In this document: positions 34,132 through 43,167 of the stretch, piece by piece
Position numbering within the stretch: the stretch's first letter is position 1
How the letters are laid out: the number at the start of each line of letters is the position of its first letter
Source of the DNA: Flavobacterium sp.
Lineage (GTDB): Bacteria > Bacteroidota > Bacteroidia > Flavobacteriales > Flavobacteriaceae
Length of the DNA: 64,000 nucleotides
Assembly: GCF_027531705.1 (NCBI RefSeq)
Contig: NZ_JAPZSP010000020.1
Coordinates: forward strand, 124,001-188,000
Direction of reading: 5' to 3'
Translations under genes and position numbers: made by a program
Notes under the pieces: model-generated
The model's database searches: none
Told to the model about the DNA's origin: nothing
The model's input: the letters and a program-made list of their open reading frames with translations, nothing else

Positions 34132-35772
34132 ATGATAAAAATAATAACCAAAATTAGCGCTTTATTTGTTTTGCTACTTTTTGTAAGCTGTCAAGAAGAT
34201 AAAGCTACATTTGGAGATTTAAACGCTCCAACTAATTTGACTATAACGGCTGAACTCGTTGGAAAAACTACTGACTTGCCTAATGGTGATGGTTCTGGCT
34301 TAGTAAATTTTTCCGCAACAGCCGATAATGCAATTTCCTATAAATTTATTTTTGGAGATGAAACATCAAGTAATGCTCCAAGCGGAATATATCAAAAAAG
34401 ATATACTAAAACTGGAACACATATTTACACAGTTACCGTTCTTGCTTCTGGTAAAGGTGGCGTAACTACAACAGCAAATATTGATATTGAAGTTTTTAGT
34501 GATTTTAACGATGACGAAGCTGTAACATTTTTAACTGGTGGAACTTCTAAAAAATGGTATTGGTCAGCTTCTGAACCAGGTCACTTGGGTGTTGGTCAGA
34601 ATGATAACAATGTTTTACTTAATTTTTATGCTAACTATTATCAAGCTACAGCATGGGAAAAAGCTGGTTCAGGTGATAGCAGTTGTCTATATGAAAATGA
34701 ATTGACTTTTTCATTAGATGGAGATATCTTAAAATATACTTTAAACAATAATGGAAGTACTTTTTTTAATAAAGACTTTCAAAGTGTTGCAGGTGGAAGT
34801 GCTGGTTTTGATTTTTGCTATAGTTATGATACATCTGGGACAAAAACGGTAAATCTTTCTCCTTCAGAATCTGTTGTTGCCGCTAATGGTATTCCAGGAC
34901 AAACAAGAGGAACTATGATGAATTTTTCTGATGGTGGTTTTATGGGATATTATATTGGTCAAAGTTCATATGAAATTCTATCAATTACTGCCAACAGAAT
35001 GGTTGTAAGAGCTGTTATGGGTGGAAATCCTGCTCTTGCTTGGTATCATATTTTTACAACAACCAAACCAACGCAAACTCCTGATGTAGATTTTACTAAC
35101 CTAGTTTGGTCGGACGAATTTAATACTGATGGTGCTCCTGATTCAACCAAATGGGGTTATGATTTAGGCGCAGGTGGCTGGGGAAATGCAGAGGCTCAAA
35201 CATATACAAATGCATCTGCAAACGCTTCTGTTTCTGGAGGAAACCTAAAAATTACAGCTATTAAAAGTGGTAGTACATATACTTCCGCAAGGTTAAAATC
35301 TGAAAACAAGTATGAATTTACTTATGGAAAAGTTGAAGTAAGAGCAAAACTTCCAACAGGTGGAGGAACATGGCCTGCTATATGGATGTTAGGTCAAAAT
35401 TACGCAACCAATACTTGGCCAGCTTGTGGTGAAATAGATATTATGGAACACAAAGGAAATGAGCTAAATAAAATTTATGGAACGCTTCATTATCCAGGTA
35501 ATTCGGGTGGTAATGCTAATGGCAATAGCACAATGATTACTGGTGCGACGACAGATTTCCATATTTACAAAACTATTTGGACAGCAACTTCAATAAAAAT
35601 TTATGTTGATGATACGCTTTTCCATTCTGTTGCCAACACTAACTCTTTACCTTTTAATAGTGATTTCTTTTTGATCCTGAATGTTGCTATGGGTGGAACT
35701 TTTGGTGGAGCAATCGATCCAACTTTCACACAATCATCAATGGAGATAGATTATGTAAGGGTTTATCAATAA
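34132..35772 (+). CDS. GH16 endo-beta-1,3-glucanase (laminarinase), surface lipoprotein
   Basis: The 546-residue protein has a lipobox (LLFVSCQEDK), a PKD-like domain (about 30-120, FIFGDETSSNAPSGIY), a middle domain (about 135-315) with GHLGVGQNDNN resembling the first domain of the secreted protein at 23463, and a GH16 catalytic domain from about 323 to the end. The active site is GEIDIME, with nucleophile Glu434, Asp436 and acid/base Glu439. The preceding WPAIWMLG is the family conserved block. It would cut beta-1,3-glucan at the surface. It directly follows the binding lipoprotein (14 bases). Confidence 0.95.
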   Translation: MIKIITKISALFVLLLFVSCQEDKATFGDLNAPTNLTITAELVGKTTDLPNGDGSGLVNFSATADNAISYKFIFGDETSSNAPSGIYQKRYTKTGTHIYTVTVLASGKGGVTTTANIDIEVFSDFNDDEAVTFLTGGTSKKWYWSASEPGHLGVGQNDNNVLLNFYANYYQATAWEKAGSGDSSCLYENELTFSLDGDILKYTLNNNGSTFFNKDFQSVAGGSAGFDFCYSYDTSGTKTVNLSPSESVVAANGIPGQTRGTMMNFSDGGFMGYYIGQSSYEILSITANRMVVRAVMGGNPALAWYHIFTTTKPTQTPDVDFTNLVWSDEFNTDGAPDSTKWGYDLGAGGWGNAEAQTYTNASANASVSGGNLKITAIKSGSTYTSARLKSENKYEFTYGKVEVRAKLPTGGGTWPAIWMLGQNYATNTWPACGEIDIMEHKGNELNKIYGTLHYPGNSGGNANGNSTMITGATTDFHIYKTIWTATSIKIYVDDTLFHSVANTNSLPFNSDFFLILNVAMGGTFGGAIDPTFTQSSMEIDYVRVYQ

Positions 35773-35795
35773 ATAGTTAATCATATTTTCAAATG

Positions 35796-35833
35796 CAAGA
35801 ATGGTAGTTCGCTATCATTCTTGTATTTTTATT
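35796..35833 (+). terminator. Hairpin between the lipoprotein GH16 and GH3 (attenuator or weak terminator)
   Basis: CAAGAATGGTAG (35796-35807) and CTATCATTCTTG (35812-35823) pair over 12 bases (one G-U) with a TTCG tetraloop, followed by TATTTTTATTC. An ATG inside this hairpin is in frame with GH3 but gives no signal peptide, so the true start is 35852. The stem could lower expression of GH3 relative to upstream genes. Confidence 0.6.
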
Positions 35834-35851
35834 CAACTTGAAATTATTATA

Positions 35852-38149
35852 ATGAAATTATTTCCAACAAGACTCTTTATAAGTATAGTTATTCTTTCAC
35901 TATCAAGCTGTAGTTCTGCCCAAAAAAAGAAAGCAAATTTCAAAAAAGTAACTACTTTAGAACAAAAAGTGGATTCTATTTTCAATCTAATGACTTTAGA
36001 GGAAAAAATAGGTCAACTCAATCAATACAATGGTTTTTGGGATATAACTGGACCAGTTCCAAAAGAAGGACAAGCAGCCAAAAAATACGAACATCTAAAA
36101 AAAGGTTTAGTTGGTTCTATGTTAAATGTTAAAGGCGTTAAAGATGTAAAAGCTTTGCAAAAAATTGCAGTAGAACAAACACGTCTTGGAATTCCTTTAA
36201 TATTTGGATTCGATGTTATTCACGGATATAAAACAATAAGCCCAATTCCATTAGCAGAATCAGCTAGTTGGGATATGGAAGCTATAAAAAAATCGGCTGC
36301 AATTGCTGCAGAAGAAGCTTCAGCTGTTGGATTAAATTGGACATTTGCCCCTATGGTTGATGTTTCACGCGATGCTCGTTGGGGACGCGTTATGGAAGGT
36401 GCAGGTGAAGATTCATATTTAGGAAGTCAAATAGCAATTGCTAGAGTAAAAGGATTTCAAGGTGAAAATTTCAATTCAAATAAAACAATTGTAGCATGTG
36501 CAAAGCATTTTGCTGGTTATGCTCAAGCAGAATCAGGTCGTGATTATAATTCTGTTGATATTAGTGAAGAAATGTTGCAAAATGTAATTTTTCCGCCATT
36601 CAAAGCTTCTGTCGATGCTGGTGTTCGCACTTTTATGAATTCATTTAATGAACTTAACGGAATTCCAGCAACAGCAAGTAGTTATTTACAAAGAGAAGTT
36701 TTAAAAAGAGATTGGAAATTTGATGGTTTTGTAGTTTCCGATTGGGGTTCAATTGGAGAAATGATAAATCACGGATATGCAAAAGATGGCAAACATGCTG
36801 CTGAACTTGCCATGAATGCTGGTTCAGACATGGATATGGAATCTGTATTGTATGTTGAGCACTTATCCACTTTGGTAAATGAAGGAAAAATAAAAGAAAC
36901 CGATATAAACGATGCAGTCAAAAGGATTTTAAAAGTAAAATTTGAACTCGGTTTATTCGCTAATCCATATAAATATTGTGATGAAGCCTATGAAAAAGCA
37001 ACTGTTGGGAAAAAAGAATTTCAAGAAGGCGTTTTAGATGTTGCTAAAAAATCAATTGTTTTATTAAAAAATCAAAATGATTTATTGCCTTTGAAAAAAT
37101 CTGGGCAAAAAATCGCTCTTATTGGTGCTTTAGCAAATGACAAAACCAGTCCATTAGGAAGTTGGAGATTGGCAGCTGATGAGAACTCGGCAGTTTCAGT
37201 ATTAGAAGGTTTACAAAATTATAAAGGAAATACATTAACGTACTCAAAAGGTGCTGATGTAGCAGTCGGGAAAACTCAATTTATTTTTGAAACCAAAATC
37301 AATGAAACTGACAAAAGCGGATTTACAGAAGCCATAGCTTTAGCCAAACAATCTGATGTTGTAATACTAGTTTTAGGCGAACATGGTTTGCAATCAGGTG
37401 AAGGAAGAAGTCGCTCTGATATTGGAATACCAGGTGTGCAACAAGAATTATTAGAAGAAGTTTACAAAGTAAATAAAAACATTGTTTTAGTATTGAATAA
37501 TGGTCGTCCGCTAGCCTTTCCTTGGGCTGCAGAAAATATTCCAGCAATTGTTGAAGCATGGCATCTTGGTTCTCAAAGCGGAAATGCAATCGCGCAAGTT
37601 CTTTATGGAGATTACAATCCAAGTGGTAAATTACCCATGACTTTTCCTCGAAATGTTGGTCAAGTTCCAATCTATTATAATCACAAAAGTACAGGAAGAC
37701 CAAGTATTGAAAACAAAGATTTAGTATTTTGGTCACATTATATGGATGTTGATAATTCACCTCTTTATCCTTTTGGTTATGGGTTAAGCTATTCAAAATT
37801 TGACTATTCAAATCTTTCATTAAGCTCAAATTCTTTTGATAAAAATGGGAAAATTGAAGTTTCAGTAACAGTTACAAACTCTGGAAAAGTAACAGGGAAA
37901 GAGGTTGTTCAATTATATATTCGAGATTTAATTGGAAGTTTAACTCGTCCGGTAAAAGAACTAAAAGGTTTTGAAATGATTGAATTAAAACCAAATGAGT
38001 CAAAAAAAGTAACTTTTACTATAAATGAAAAAACAATTGAATATTTCTCAGCAAATAAAAAATGGGAAGCAGAATCAGGTGATTTCAAAGTGTTCATAGG
38101 AACAAACTCTGCCGAAACTATTGAAGCTGATTTTAAATTCAATAACTAA
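35852..38149 (+). CDS. bglX: GH3 beta-glucosidase, exported
   Basis: From the ATG at 35852 the protein has 765 residues. It starts with a lipoprotein-type signal (MKLFPTRLFISIVILSLSSC). The GH3 catalytic domain shows GFDVIHGYKTISPIPLA and the nucleophile Asp297 in FDGFVVSDWGS; the C-terminal alpha/beta domain has LLKNQNDLLPLKK and LGEHGLQSGEGRSR, and a fibronectin-III-like end SGKVTGKEVVQLYIRD. It removes glucose from beta-linked oligosaccharides, most likely in the periplasm. It closes the glucan breakdown. The symbol reflects the family name; substrate preference is inferred from the locus. Confidence 0.93.
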   Translation: MKLFPTRLFISIVILSLSSCSSAQKKKANFKKVTTLEQKVDSIFNLMTLEEKIGQLNQYNGFWDITGPVPKEGQAAKKYEHLKKGLVGSMLNVKGVKDVKALQKIAVEQTRLGIPLIFGFDVIHGYKTISPIPLAESASWDMEAIKKSAAIAAEEASAVGLNWTFAPMVDVSRDARWGRVMEGAGEDSYLGSQIAIARVKGFQGENFNSNKTIVACAKHFAGYAQAESGRDYNSVDISEEMLQNVIFPPFKASVDAGVRTFMNSFNELNGIPATASSYLQREVLKRDWKFDGFVVSDWGSIGEMINHGYAKDGKHAAELAMNAGSDMDMESVLYVEHLSTLVNEGKIKETDINDAVKRILKVKFELGLFANPYKYCDEAYEKATVGKKEFQEGVLDVAKKSIVLLKNQNDLLPLKKSGQKIALIGALANDKTSPLGSWRLAADENSAVSVLEGLQNYKGNTLTYSKGADVAVGKTQFIFETKINETDKSGFTEAIALAKQSDVVILVLGEHGLQSGEGRSRSDIGIPGVQQELLEEVYKVNKNIVLVLNNGRPLAFPWAAENIPAIVEAWHLGSQSGNAIAQVLYGDYNPSGKLPMTFPRNVGQVPIYYNHKSTGRPSIENKDLVFWSHYMDVDNSPLYPFGYGLSYSKFDYSNLSLSSNSFDKNGKIEVSVTVTNSGKVTGKEVVQLYIRDLIGSLTRPVKELKGFEMIELKPNESKKVTFTINEKTIEYFSANKKWEAESGDFKVFIGTNSAETIEADFKFNN

Positions 38150-38153
38150 CAAA

Positions 38154-38918
38154 ATGAAAAATATTTTTATTCCAATTTTACTACTATCATTTTCCTTTTT
38201 TTATTCGCAAGAGACTAAACGTAAACTAGTTTGGGAAGAAAATTTCAATGGCAAAAATTTAAATGAAGCCAATTGGAACTATGAATTAGGAAATGGTTGT
38301 CCATCTATTTGTGGTTGGGGTAATGATGAACGTCAAATTTACACCAAAACTAATCACAAACTTAAAAAAGGAAAACTTACAATTACCGCCAAAAAAGAAA
38401 AGGAAGCCTACACTTCTACTCGCATTACAACCTCAGGAAAGAAAGAATTTCAATATGGTCGTATAGAAACTCGTGCAAAATTGCCTGTTGGTAAAGGAAT
38501 TTGGCCCGCTTTCTGGATGTTAGGTGGCAATATCAGCAAAGTTGGTTGGCCACAATGTGGTGAAATTGATATTTTAGAATATGTTGGCAAAAACCCACAT
38601 TTAGTTTATACTTCTTTGCATACACAAGATAGTCATGGTGAAACTATTAATTCAAAGAAAACGGTTTTTCCTGAAATTGAAGAAGGATTTCACATTTTTG
38701 CAGTTGAATGGACTAAGGATAAAATGGAATTCTTTGTTGATGATAAATTAGTCTATACTTTCCAACCAGAAGCTAAAAATGAAAGCACCTGGCCATTTAA
38801 CCAACCCTTTTACATAATTATCAATATGGCTATTGGTGGAAATTTTGGCGGACCAGAAGTTGACGACTCCATTTTTCCTCAAGAATATGTATTAGATTAC
38901 GTAAAAGTGTATCAATAA
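38154..38918 (+). CDS. GH16 endo-beta-1,3-glucanase, exported
   Basis: From the ATG at 38154 the protein has 254 residues. The signal peptide (MKNIFIPILLLSFSFFYSQ) has no lipobox, and there is no T9SS domain, so it is probably periplasmic. The GH16 domain has GKGIWPAFWMLGG and the catalytic GEIDILE (Glu137 nucleophile, Glu142 acid/base). The start four bases after the GH3 stop shows tight coupling; the earlier in-frame ATG at 38121 lies inside GH3 and gives no signal peptide. With the surface GH16 it suggests a two-step breakdown. About 180 non-coding bases separate it from the next gene. Confidence 0.93.
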   Translation: MKNIFIPILLLSFSFFYSQETKRKLVWEENFNGKNLNEANWNYELGNGCPSICGWGNDERQIYTKTNHKLKKGKLTITAKKEKEAYTSTRITTSGKKEFQYGRIETRAKLPVGKGIWPAFWMLGGNISKVGWPQCGEIDILEYVGKNPHLVYTSLHTQDSHGETINSKKTVFPEIEEGFHIFAVEWTKDKMEFFVDDKLVYTFQPEAKNESTWPFNQPFYIIINMAIGGNFGGPEVDDSIFPQEYVLDYVKVYQ

Positions 38919-38970
38919 TTCAAACTTTTTCAAAAATATTGCATAAAAACTGTTAAAATTTTAGTTAACA

Positions 38971-39003
38971 TTTGCATCTTAAGAAAATATTATGCTACAT
39001 TTG
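38971..39003 (+). promoter_or_regulatory. Promoter of the ECF sigma factor gene
   Basis: TTTG at 38971-38974 and TACATTTG at 38996-39003 have a 21-base spacing, matching the Bacteroidota consensus. The ATG is at 39100, leaving a ~90-base leader. Confidence 0.6.
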
Positions 39004-39099
39004 GTTAATAATTAACTCACAAAACCCTGTTGCCTATACAATAAAATTACTTTTTAGAGAAAATCTCAAATTTTAACTCAAAACTAAAAGTGTAATTTT

Positions 39100-39684
39100 A
39101 TGGCTACTACTCAAACCCCAGATGCCTTATTGGTAAAAAATTATATGGCTGGCGATGAAAACGCACTTGCTATATTAATAAAGAGACATCAGTCAAAAAT
39201 CTACGGTTTTATTTATTCAAAAATTGCCGATAGAGAAATTGCTGACGATGTTTTTCAGGATACTTTCGTAAAAGTTATCAAAACTCTTAAATCACAATCG
39301 TATAATGAAGAAGGAAAATTTTTGCCTTGGGTAATGCGAATTGCACATAATTTAATTGTTGATCACTTTAGAAAAGGCAAAAAAATGCCAATGCTACGCG
39401 AAACCGAAGAGTTTTCAATATTTACCATCTTAACAGATAATTCTCCAACAATCGAAGGACAACTTATTACCGAACAAATAGAAGGCGATTTGATAAAAAT
39501 AATTGAAGAACTTCCAGATGATCAAAAAGAAGTTTTAATGATGCGTATTTACCAAGATTTGAGTTTCAAAGAAATATCAGATTTAACAGGTGTCAGCATC
39601 AATACAGCCTTAGGTAGAATGCGTTACGCAATATTGAATATGCGAAAAGTAATTGAAAAAAATCAAATAATTTTAACTAATTAA
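39100..39684 (+). CDS. ECF-type RNA polymerase sigma factor
   Basis: The 194-residue protein has sigma-2 (LVKNYMAGDENALAILIKRHQSKIYGFIYSKI, DVFQDTFVKVIK, WVMRIAHNLIVDHFRK) and sigma-4 (LPDDQKEVLMMRIYQDLSFKEISDLTGVSINTALGRMR), the ECF layout. No anti-sigma gene is adjacent, unlike the SusR/FecI-type sigmas, so it may be constitutive or controlled elsewhere. It is preceded by a good promoter and followed at 52 bases by a 47-residue gene. Regulon unknown. Confidence 0.92.
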   Translation: MATTQTPDALLVKNYMAGDENALAILIKRHQSKIYGFIYSKIADREIADDVFQDTFVKVIKTLKSQSYNEEGKFLPWVMRIAHNLIVDHFRKGKKMPMLRETEEFSIFTILTDNSPTIEGQLITEQIEGDLIKIIEELPDDQKEVLMMRIYQDLSFKEISDLTGVSINTALGRMRYAILNMRKVIEKNQIILTN

Positions 39685-39735
39685 ACAATATTGTAACAAC
39701 TGTTGCGTTATAGAATATATAATTTAAATCATTCT

Positions 39736-39879
39736 ATGGCAAAACTTTACTCTAAAGAAACTGTTGCAATAACTAAAATGGCTCCAAAAAAAGAAACAAT
39801 TGATTTTTTGCTTAATTTTTCTAAAGCATTTTCTGTTGTGAAAATTGGAAAAGCAAAATTTGAAATTATTGCCAACTAG
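39736..39879 (+). CDS. Small conserved-looking protein (47 aa) next to sigma factor
   Basis: The 47-residue frame, MAKLYSKETVAITKMAPKKE at its start then ETIDFLLNFSKAFSVVKIG and KAKFEIIAN, has a basic start and an amphipathic helix. I recall similar flavobacterial small proteins following this sigma factor, with the KKET..FLL..SKA pattern. It starts 52 bases after the sigma gene and ends just before a terminator, so it probably shares the transcript. It could be a regulator of the sigma factor or unrelated; function unknown. Confidence 0.6.
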   Translation: MAKLYSKETVAITKMAPKKETIDFLLNFSKAFSVVKIGKAKFEIIAN

Positions 39880-39880
39880 G

Positions 39881-39918
39881 AAAAATCCCGAAACATATAG
39901 ATATGTATCGGGATTTTT
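39881..39918. terminator. Bidirectional terminator between the small gene and nth
   Basis: AAAAATCCCG (39881-39890) pairs with CGGGATTTTT (39909-39918), and an inner ACATAT/ATATGT extends the stem. A run on one side and T run on the other suit both convergent genes. Confidence 0.8.
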
Positions 39919-40565
39919 TATTTACTAAAGGTTTTTAAAACCTCTTTTCTACCAATGGTTTTGGTAATGATGTCTTTTTCAATATCCCAACCACGCGCAG
40001 GCGAATATTCCCTTCCGTACCAAATGATTTGCAAATGCAATTCGTTCCATAAATCTCTTGGAAAAATAGCTTTAGCATCTTTTTCGGTTTGTACAACATT
40101 TTTTCCGCTAGATAAATTCCAGCGATACATCAATCTGTGAATGTGTGTATCAACAGGAAAAGCCGGTACTCCAAAAGCTTGACTCATAACAACACTTGCG
40201 GTTTTGTGTCCAACTGCAGGTAATTCTTCAAGAGCTTCAAAACTTTGTGGCACTTCTCCATTGTATTTGTCTATCAAAATATGTGACAAACCGTGAATTC
40301 CCTTTGATTTCATTGGCGATAATCCACAAGGTCTGATAATTTCTTTTATTTCTTCCACACTCATTTTGATCATATCAAACGGATTGTCCGCTTTTGCAAA
40401 AAGAAGAGGCGTGATTTGATTAACACGAACATCTGTACATTGAGCTGAAAGCAAAACCGCTATCAACAATGTATAAGCATCTTTATGATCTAACGGAATA
40501 GGAATTTCGGGATATAAATCATTTAACGTATTTATAACAAACGTTGCACGCTCTTTCTTGGTCAT
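39918..40565 (-). CDS. nth: Endonuclease III-like DNA glycosylase without Fe-S cysteines
   Basis: The 215-residue protein has the helix-hairpin-helix LPAVGHKTASVV with the catalytic Lys in GHKTA, and the GPD motif PAFPVDTHIHRL with the essential Asp. It excises oxidised pyrimidines in base-excision repair. The usual C-terminal C-X6-C-X2-C-X5-C [4Fe-4S] loop is missing: after the family HGR-equivalent YGREYSPARGWDI there is no cysteine to the end. The cluster is therefore apparently lost. Function in catalysis is likely retained, because the catalytic pair is intact. Confidence 0.93.
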   Translation of the reverse strand: MTKKERATFVINTLNDLYPEIPIPLDHKDAYTLLIAVLLSAQCTDVRVNQITPLLFAKADNPFDMIKMSVEEIKEIIRPCGLSPMKSKGIHGLSHILIDKYNGEVPQSFEALEELPAVGHKTASVVMSQAFGVPAFPVDTHIHRLMYRWNLSSGKNVVQTEKDAKAIFPRDLWNELHLQIIWYGREYSPARGWDIEKDIITKTIGRKEVLKTFSK

Positions 40566-40591
40566 TTTTAAGTAAATTTGGATGTAAAAAT

Positions 40592-40633
40592 AAACTAAAC
40601 TTTTAAACTAATAAACTCTTAAACTTTTAAACT
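40592..40633. repeat. Tandem AAACTTTTAAACT low-complexity repeat upstream of bcp
   Basis: Two copies of TTAAACTTTTAAACT-like sequence separated by AATAAACT fill the gap between nth and bcp. The pattern is weakly palindromic. No -7 element is recognised, so the bcp promoter is not obvious here. Confidence 0.4.
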
Positions 40634-40641
40634 CAAAAAAA

Positions 40642-41094
40642 ATGACTAATTTAAAAAAAGGCGACAAAGCACCCGATTTTTCAGGGTTTGATCAAGACAA
40701 TAAATTCCACCAACTTGAAGATTACAAAGGCAAAAAATTAGTGGTATTCTTTTATCCAAAAGCTAATACACCCGGTTGCACTGCAGAAGCTTGCGATTTG
40801 CGTGATAATTATGAACGTTTTCAAGCTAATAATTATGCTTTGTTAGGTGTAAGCGCCGATAGTGAAAAAGCACAGTTTAAATTTAAAGAAAAATTCAATT
40901 TTCCGTTTCCGTTATTGGCAGACGAAGATAAATCGGTTATACAAGCATTTGGTGTTTGGGGTCCAAAAAAATTCATGGGAAGAGAATATGATGGAATTCA
41001 CAGAACGACTTTTGTAATTGACGAAAACGGAATTATTGAAGATGTGATTACGGATGTAAAAACAAAAGCACACACAGCGCAGATATTAAAATAA
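40642..41094 (+). CDS. bcp: Thioredoxin-dependent peroxiredoxin (BCP/PrxQ)
   Basis: The 150-residue protein has the AhpC/TSA fold with the peroxidatic Cys46 in TPGCTAEAC and the resolving Cys51 five residues later, the atypical two-cysteine arrangement of PrxQ. It starts GDKAPDFSGFDQDNKFHQLEDYKG, typical of the family, and ends within the normal length. It reduces hydrogen and alkyl peroxides with thioredoxin in the cytoplasm. The stop lies one base from the stop of the convergent HMG-CoA lyase gene. Confidence 0.96.
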   Translation: MTNLKKGDKAPDFSGFDQDNKFHQLEDYKGKKLVVFFYPKANTPGCTAEACDLRDNYERFQANNYALLGVSADSEKAQFKFKEKFNFPFPLLADEDKSVIQAFGVWGPKKFMGREYDGIHRTTFVIDENGIIEDVITDVKTKAHTAQILK

Positions 41095-41095
41095 T

Positions 41096-41959
41096 TTAAT
41101 GAAACTCTCCAAATAGTTTTGAGGCTTCATTATAAGAGCTTTCAAAACTCATTGGACTCACATTAGTATCCGCTTTTTGTTGTGTAAAATAAGATAGCAT
41201 TTTTTCTGTGGGCATATTTCCTGTCAAATCATCTTTGGCCATTGGGCAACCACCAAAACCTTGAATTGCACCATCAAATCTTCGACAACCAGCTTTGTAG
41301 GCAGAATCTATTTTTTCATGCCACTTATCGGAAGTTGTATGTAAATGTGCACCAAATTCAATTTTAGGATATTTTAAAATCAAATTATTGAATAGATAGT
41401 GAATTATTTCAGGTGTAGAACTTCCAATTGTATCAGAAAGAGATAAAATTTTTACACCCATTGTTGCTAGTTTTTCTGTCCAACTTCCAACAATTTCAAC
41501 ATCCCAAGGATCACCATAAGGATTACCAAAGCCCATTGATAAATAAGCAACAACTTCTTTGTTTGATTTATCAGCAATATTTAATATATCTTCAAGGGTT
41601 ATTAAACTTTCAGCAATTGTTTTATGCGTATTTCGCATCTGAAAATTTTCTGAAATTGAAAAAGGAAATCCTAAATATTGAATTTCTTTATGATTAGAAG
41701 CTAAATCTGCTCCTTGAACATTTGCAATAATTGCTAATAACTTACTTTTAGTCTGTGATAAATCGAGTCCCTTCAATAATTCAGCGGTATCTTGCATTTG
41801 AGGAATAGCTTTTGGAGAGACAAAACTTCCAAAATCAATTGTGTCAAATCCAACTCTAAGCAATGATTGAATATAATTAATTTTATTTTCGGTAGGAATA
41901 AAAGTCTTGATACCTTGCATAGCATCACGAGGGCATTCTATTATTTTGACTTTTTCCAT
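41096..41959 (-). CDS. Hydroxymethylglutaryl-CoA lyase
   Basis: The 287-residue protein is a TIM-barrel HMGL-like enzyme: start IIECPRDAMQGI, SFVSPKAIPQM, LSLSDTIGSS, GAHLHTT with metal-binding histidines, and the signature GFGGCPMAKDD with the catalytic cysteine. It splits HMG-CoA to acetyl-CoA and acetoacetate in leucine breakdown. Slight signature changes (MAKDDL) are seen in bacterial members. No leucine-degradation genes are adjacent, so placement gives no extra support. Symbol left blank, as naming differs between groups (mvaB or hmgL). Confidence 0.88.
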   Translation of the reverse strand: MEKVKIIECPRDAMQGIKTFIPTENKINYIQSLLRVGFDTIDFGSFVSPKAIPQMQDTAELLKGLDLSQTKSKLLAIIANVQGADLASNHKEIQYLGFPFSISENFQMRNTHKTIAESLITLEDILNIADKSNKEVVAYLSMGFGNPYGDPWDVEIVGSWTEKLATMGVKILSLSDTIGSSTPEIIHYLFNNLILKYPKIEFGAHLHTTSDKWHEKIDSAYKAGCRRFDGAIQGFGGCPMAKDDLTGNMPTEKMLSYFTQQKADTNVSPMSFESSYNEASKLFGEFH

Positions 41960-42081
41960 TTGTAATTATTTTCAAATAAATTATGATTGCTAAAGTAATG
42001 AAAAAGTTTTTGATGACAAGTTCAATTGTTTAGTAACCATTACTTATTTATAAAATCTATTGATAATTGAGCAACTGAAAG

Positions 42082-43101
42082 TTATTTTGTATTTAGTATT
42101 TTTCTATTAATATCTCTTATTAATGAAGGTCCTTCGTATATAAACCCTGTATAAAGTTGAATTAAACTTGCGCCAGCATCTAGTTTTTCTATTGCATCTC
42201 CGGGTGAATGAATTCCACCAACACCAATGATTGGAAATGCTTTATTACTTTTTTCAGATAAAAAGCGAATTACTTCTGTAGATCGTTTTGCTAATGGTTT
42301 TCCAGATAATCCTCCAGCTTCAGTTTTATTTTTAGAAAGCAAACCATCACGAGAAAGAGTTGTATTTGTTGCTATTACGCCTGCTATTTTAGTATCTATT
42401 ACTATATCAACAATATCTAAAAGTTGTTCATTGGATAAATCAGGAGCAATTTTTAGCAATATTGGTTTAGGCTTTAATGTCCCATTATTTTCATTTTGAA
42501 GCGCATTTAATAAATCTGTTAAAGGTTTTTTATCTTGTAATTCTCTTAGATTAGGTGTATTTGGAGAACTTACATTTACAACAAAATAGTCAACCACTTT
42601 ATACAATTCTTTAAAACAAACTAAATAATCTGAAATAGCTTCTTCATTTGGTGTAATTTTATTTTTACCAATATTACCGCCTATTATTACCTTTTTATTT
42701 CCTTTTAATCTTATAGCAGCTTCTTTTACACCATCATTATTAAATCCCATTCTATTAATAATTGCAGAATCTTCTTTAAGGCGGAATAATCTTTTCTTTG
42801 GATTTCCTTCTTGTCCAATTGGTGTTACTGTACCAATTTCAATAAACCCAAAACCAAAGTTTGATAGCTCATTATACATTTTAGCATCTTTATCAAAACC
42901 AGCAGCTAAACCAACAGGATTGGGAAATTTTAAACCAAAAACTTCTCTTTCAAGCTGGCTATTCTCAATTGAGTATAATTTATTCATTAATTTAGAAACA
43001 AATGGTATTTTGAATAAAATTCGCAAAAAAGTAAATGAAAAATAGTGAACTTTTTCTGGATCAAAAAGAAAAAGAATTGGACGAATAAGTAATTTGTACA
43101 T
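42082..43101 (-). CDS. pyrD: Dihydroorotate dehydrogenase (quinone), class 2
   Basis: The 339-residue protein starts with the amphipathic membrane-binding segment of class 2 enzymes ([21 protein letters not shown]), and has [14 protein letters not shown], the active-site [13 protein letters not shown] with the catalytic Ser, VVNVSS, and the FMN-binding [34 protein letters not shown]. It oxidises dihydroorotate with quinone at the inner membrane in pyrimidine synthesis. A -7 element is at 43125-43132. Confidence 0.96.
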   Translation of the reverse strand: MYKLLIRPILFLFDPEKVHYFSFTFLRILFKIPFVSKLMNKLYSIENSQLEREVFGLKFPNPVGLAAGFDKDAKMYNELSNFGFGFIEIGTVTPIGQEGNPKKRLFRLKEDSAIINRMGFNNDGVKEAAIRLKGNKKVIIGGNIGKNKITPNEEAISDYLVCFKELYKVVDYFVVNVSSPNTPNLRELQDKKPLTDLLNALQNENNGTLKPKPILLKIAPDLSNEQLLDIVDIVIDTKIAGVIATNTTLSRDGLLSKNKTEAGGLSGKPLAKRSTEVIRFLSEKSNKAFPIIGVGGIHSPGDAIEKLDAGASLIQLYTGFIYEGPSLIRDINRKILNTK

Positions 43102-43124
43102 TGTAGTTAGTTAATTGTGTTTTA

Positions 43125-43132
43125 CAAAAATA
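43125..43132 (-). promoter_or_regulatory. Candidate -7 element of pyrD
   Basis: TATTTTTG on the minus strand, 24 bases ahead of the pyrD ATG, matches TAnnTTTG. Confidence 0.45.
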
Positions 43133-43167
43133 CAATATCAAAATAAAACAATTTACAATTTATAATA

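Noticed and set aside
37323..37829. 168-residue frame opposite the GH3 gene
   Set aside because: It is antisense to the conserved catalytic and C-terminal parts of the GH3 enzyme and has no recognisable motif.
40592..40633. CRISPR-like or operator repeat upstream of bcp
   Set aside because: The AAACTTTTAAACT copies are low-complexity, irregularly spaced and only two, so neither an array nor a clear operator.
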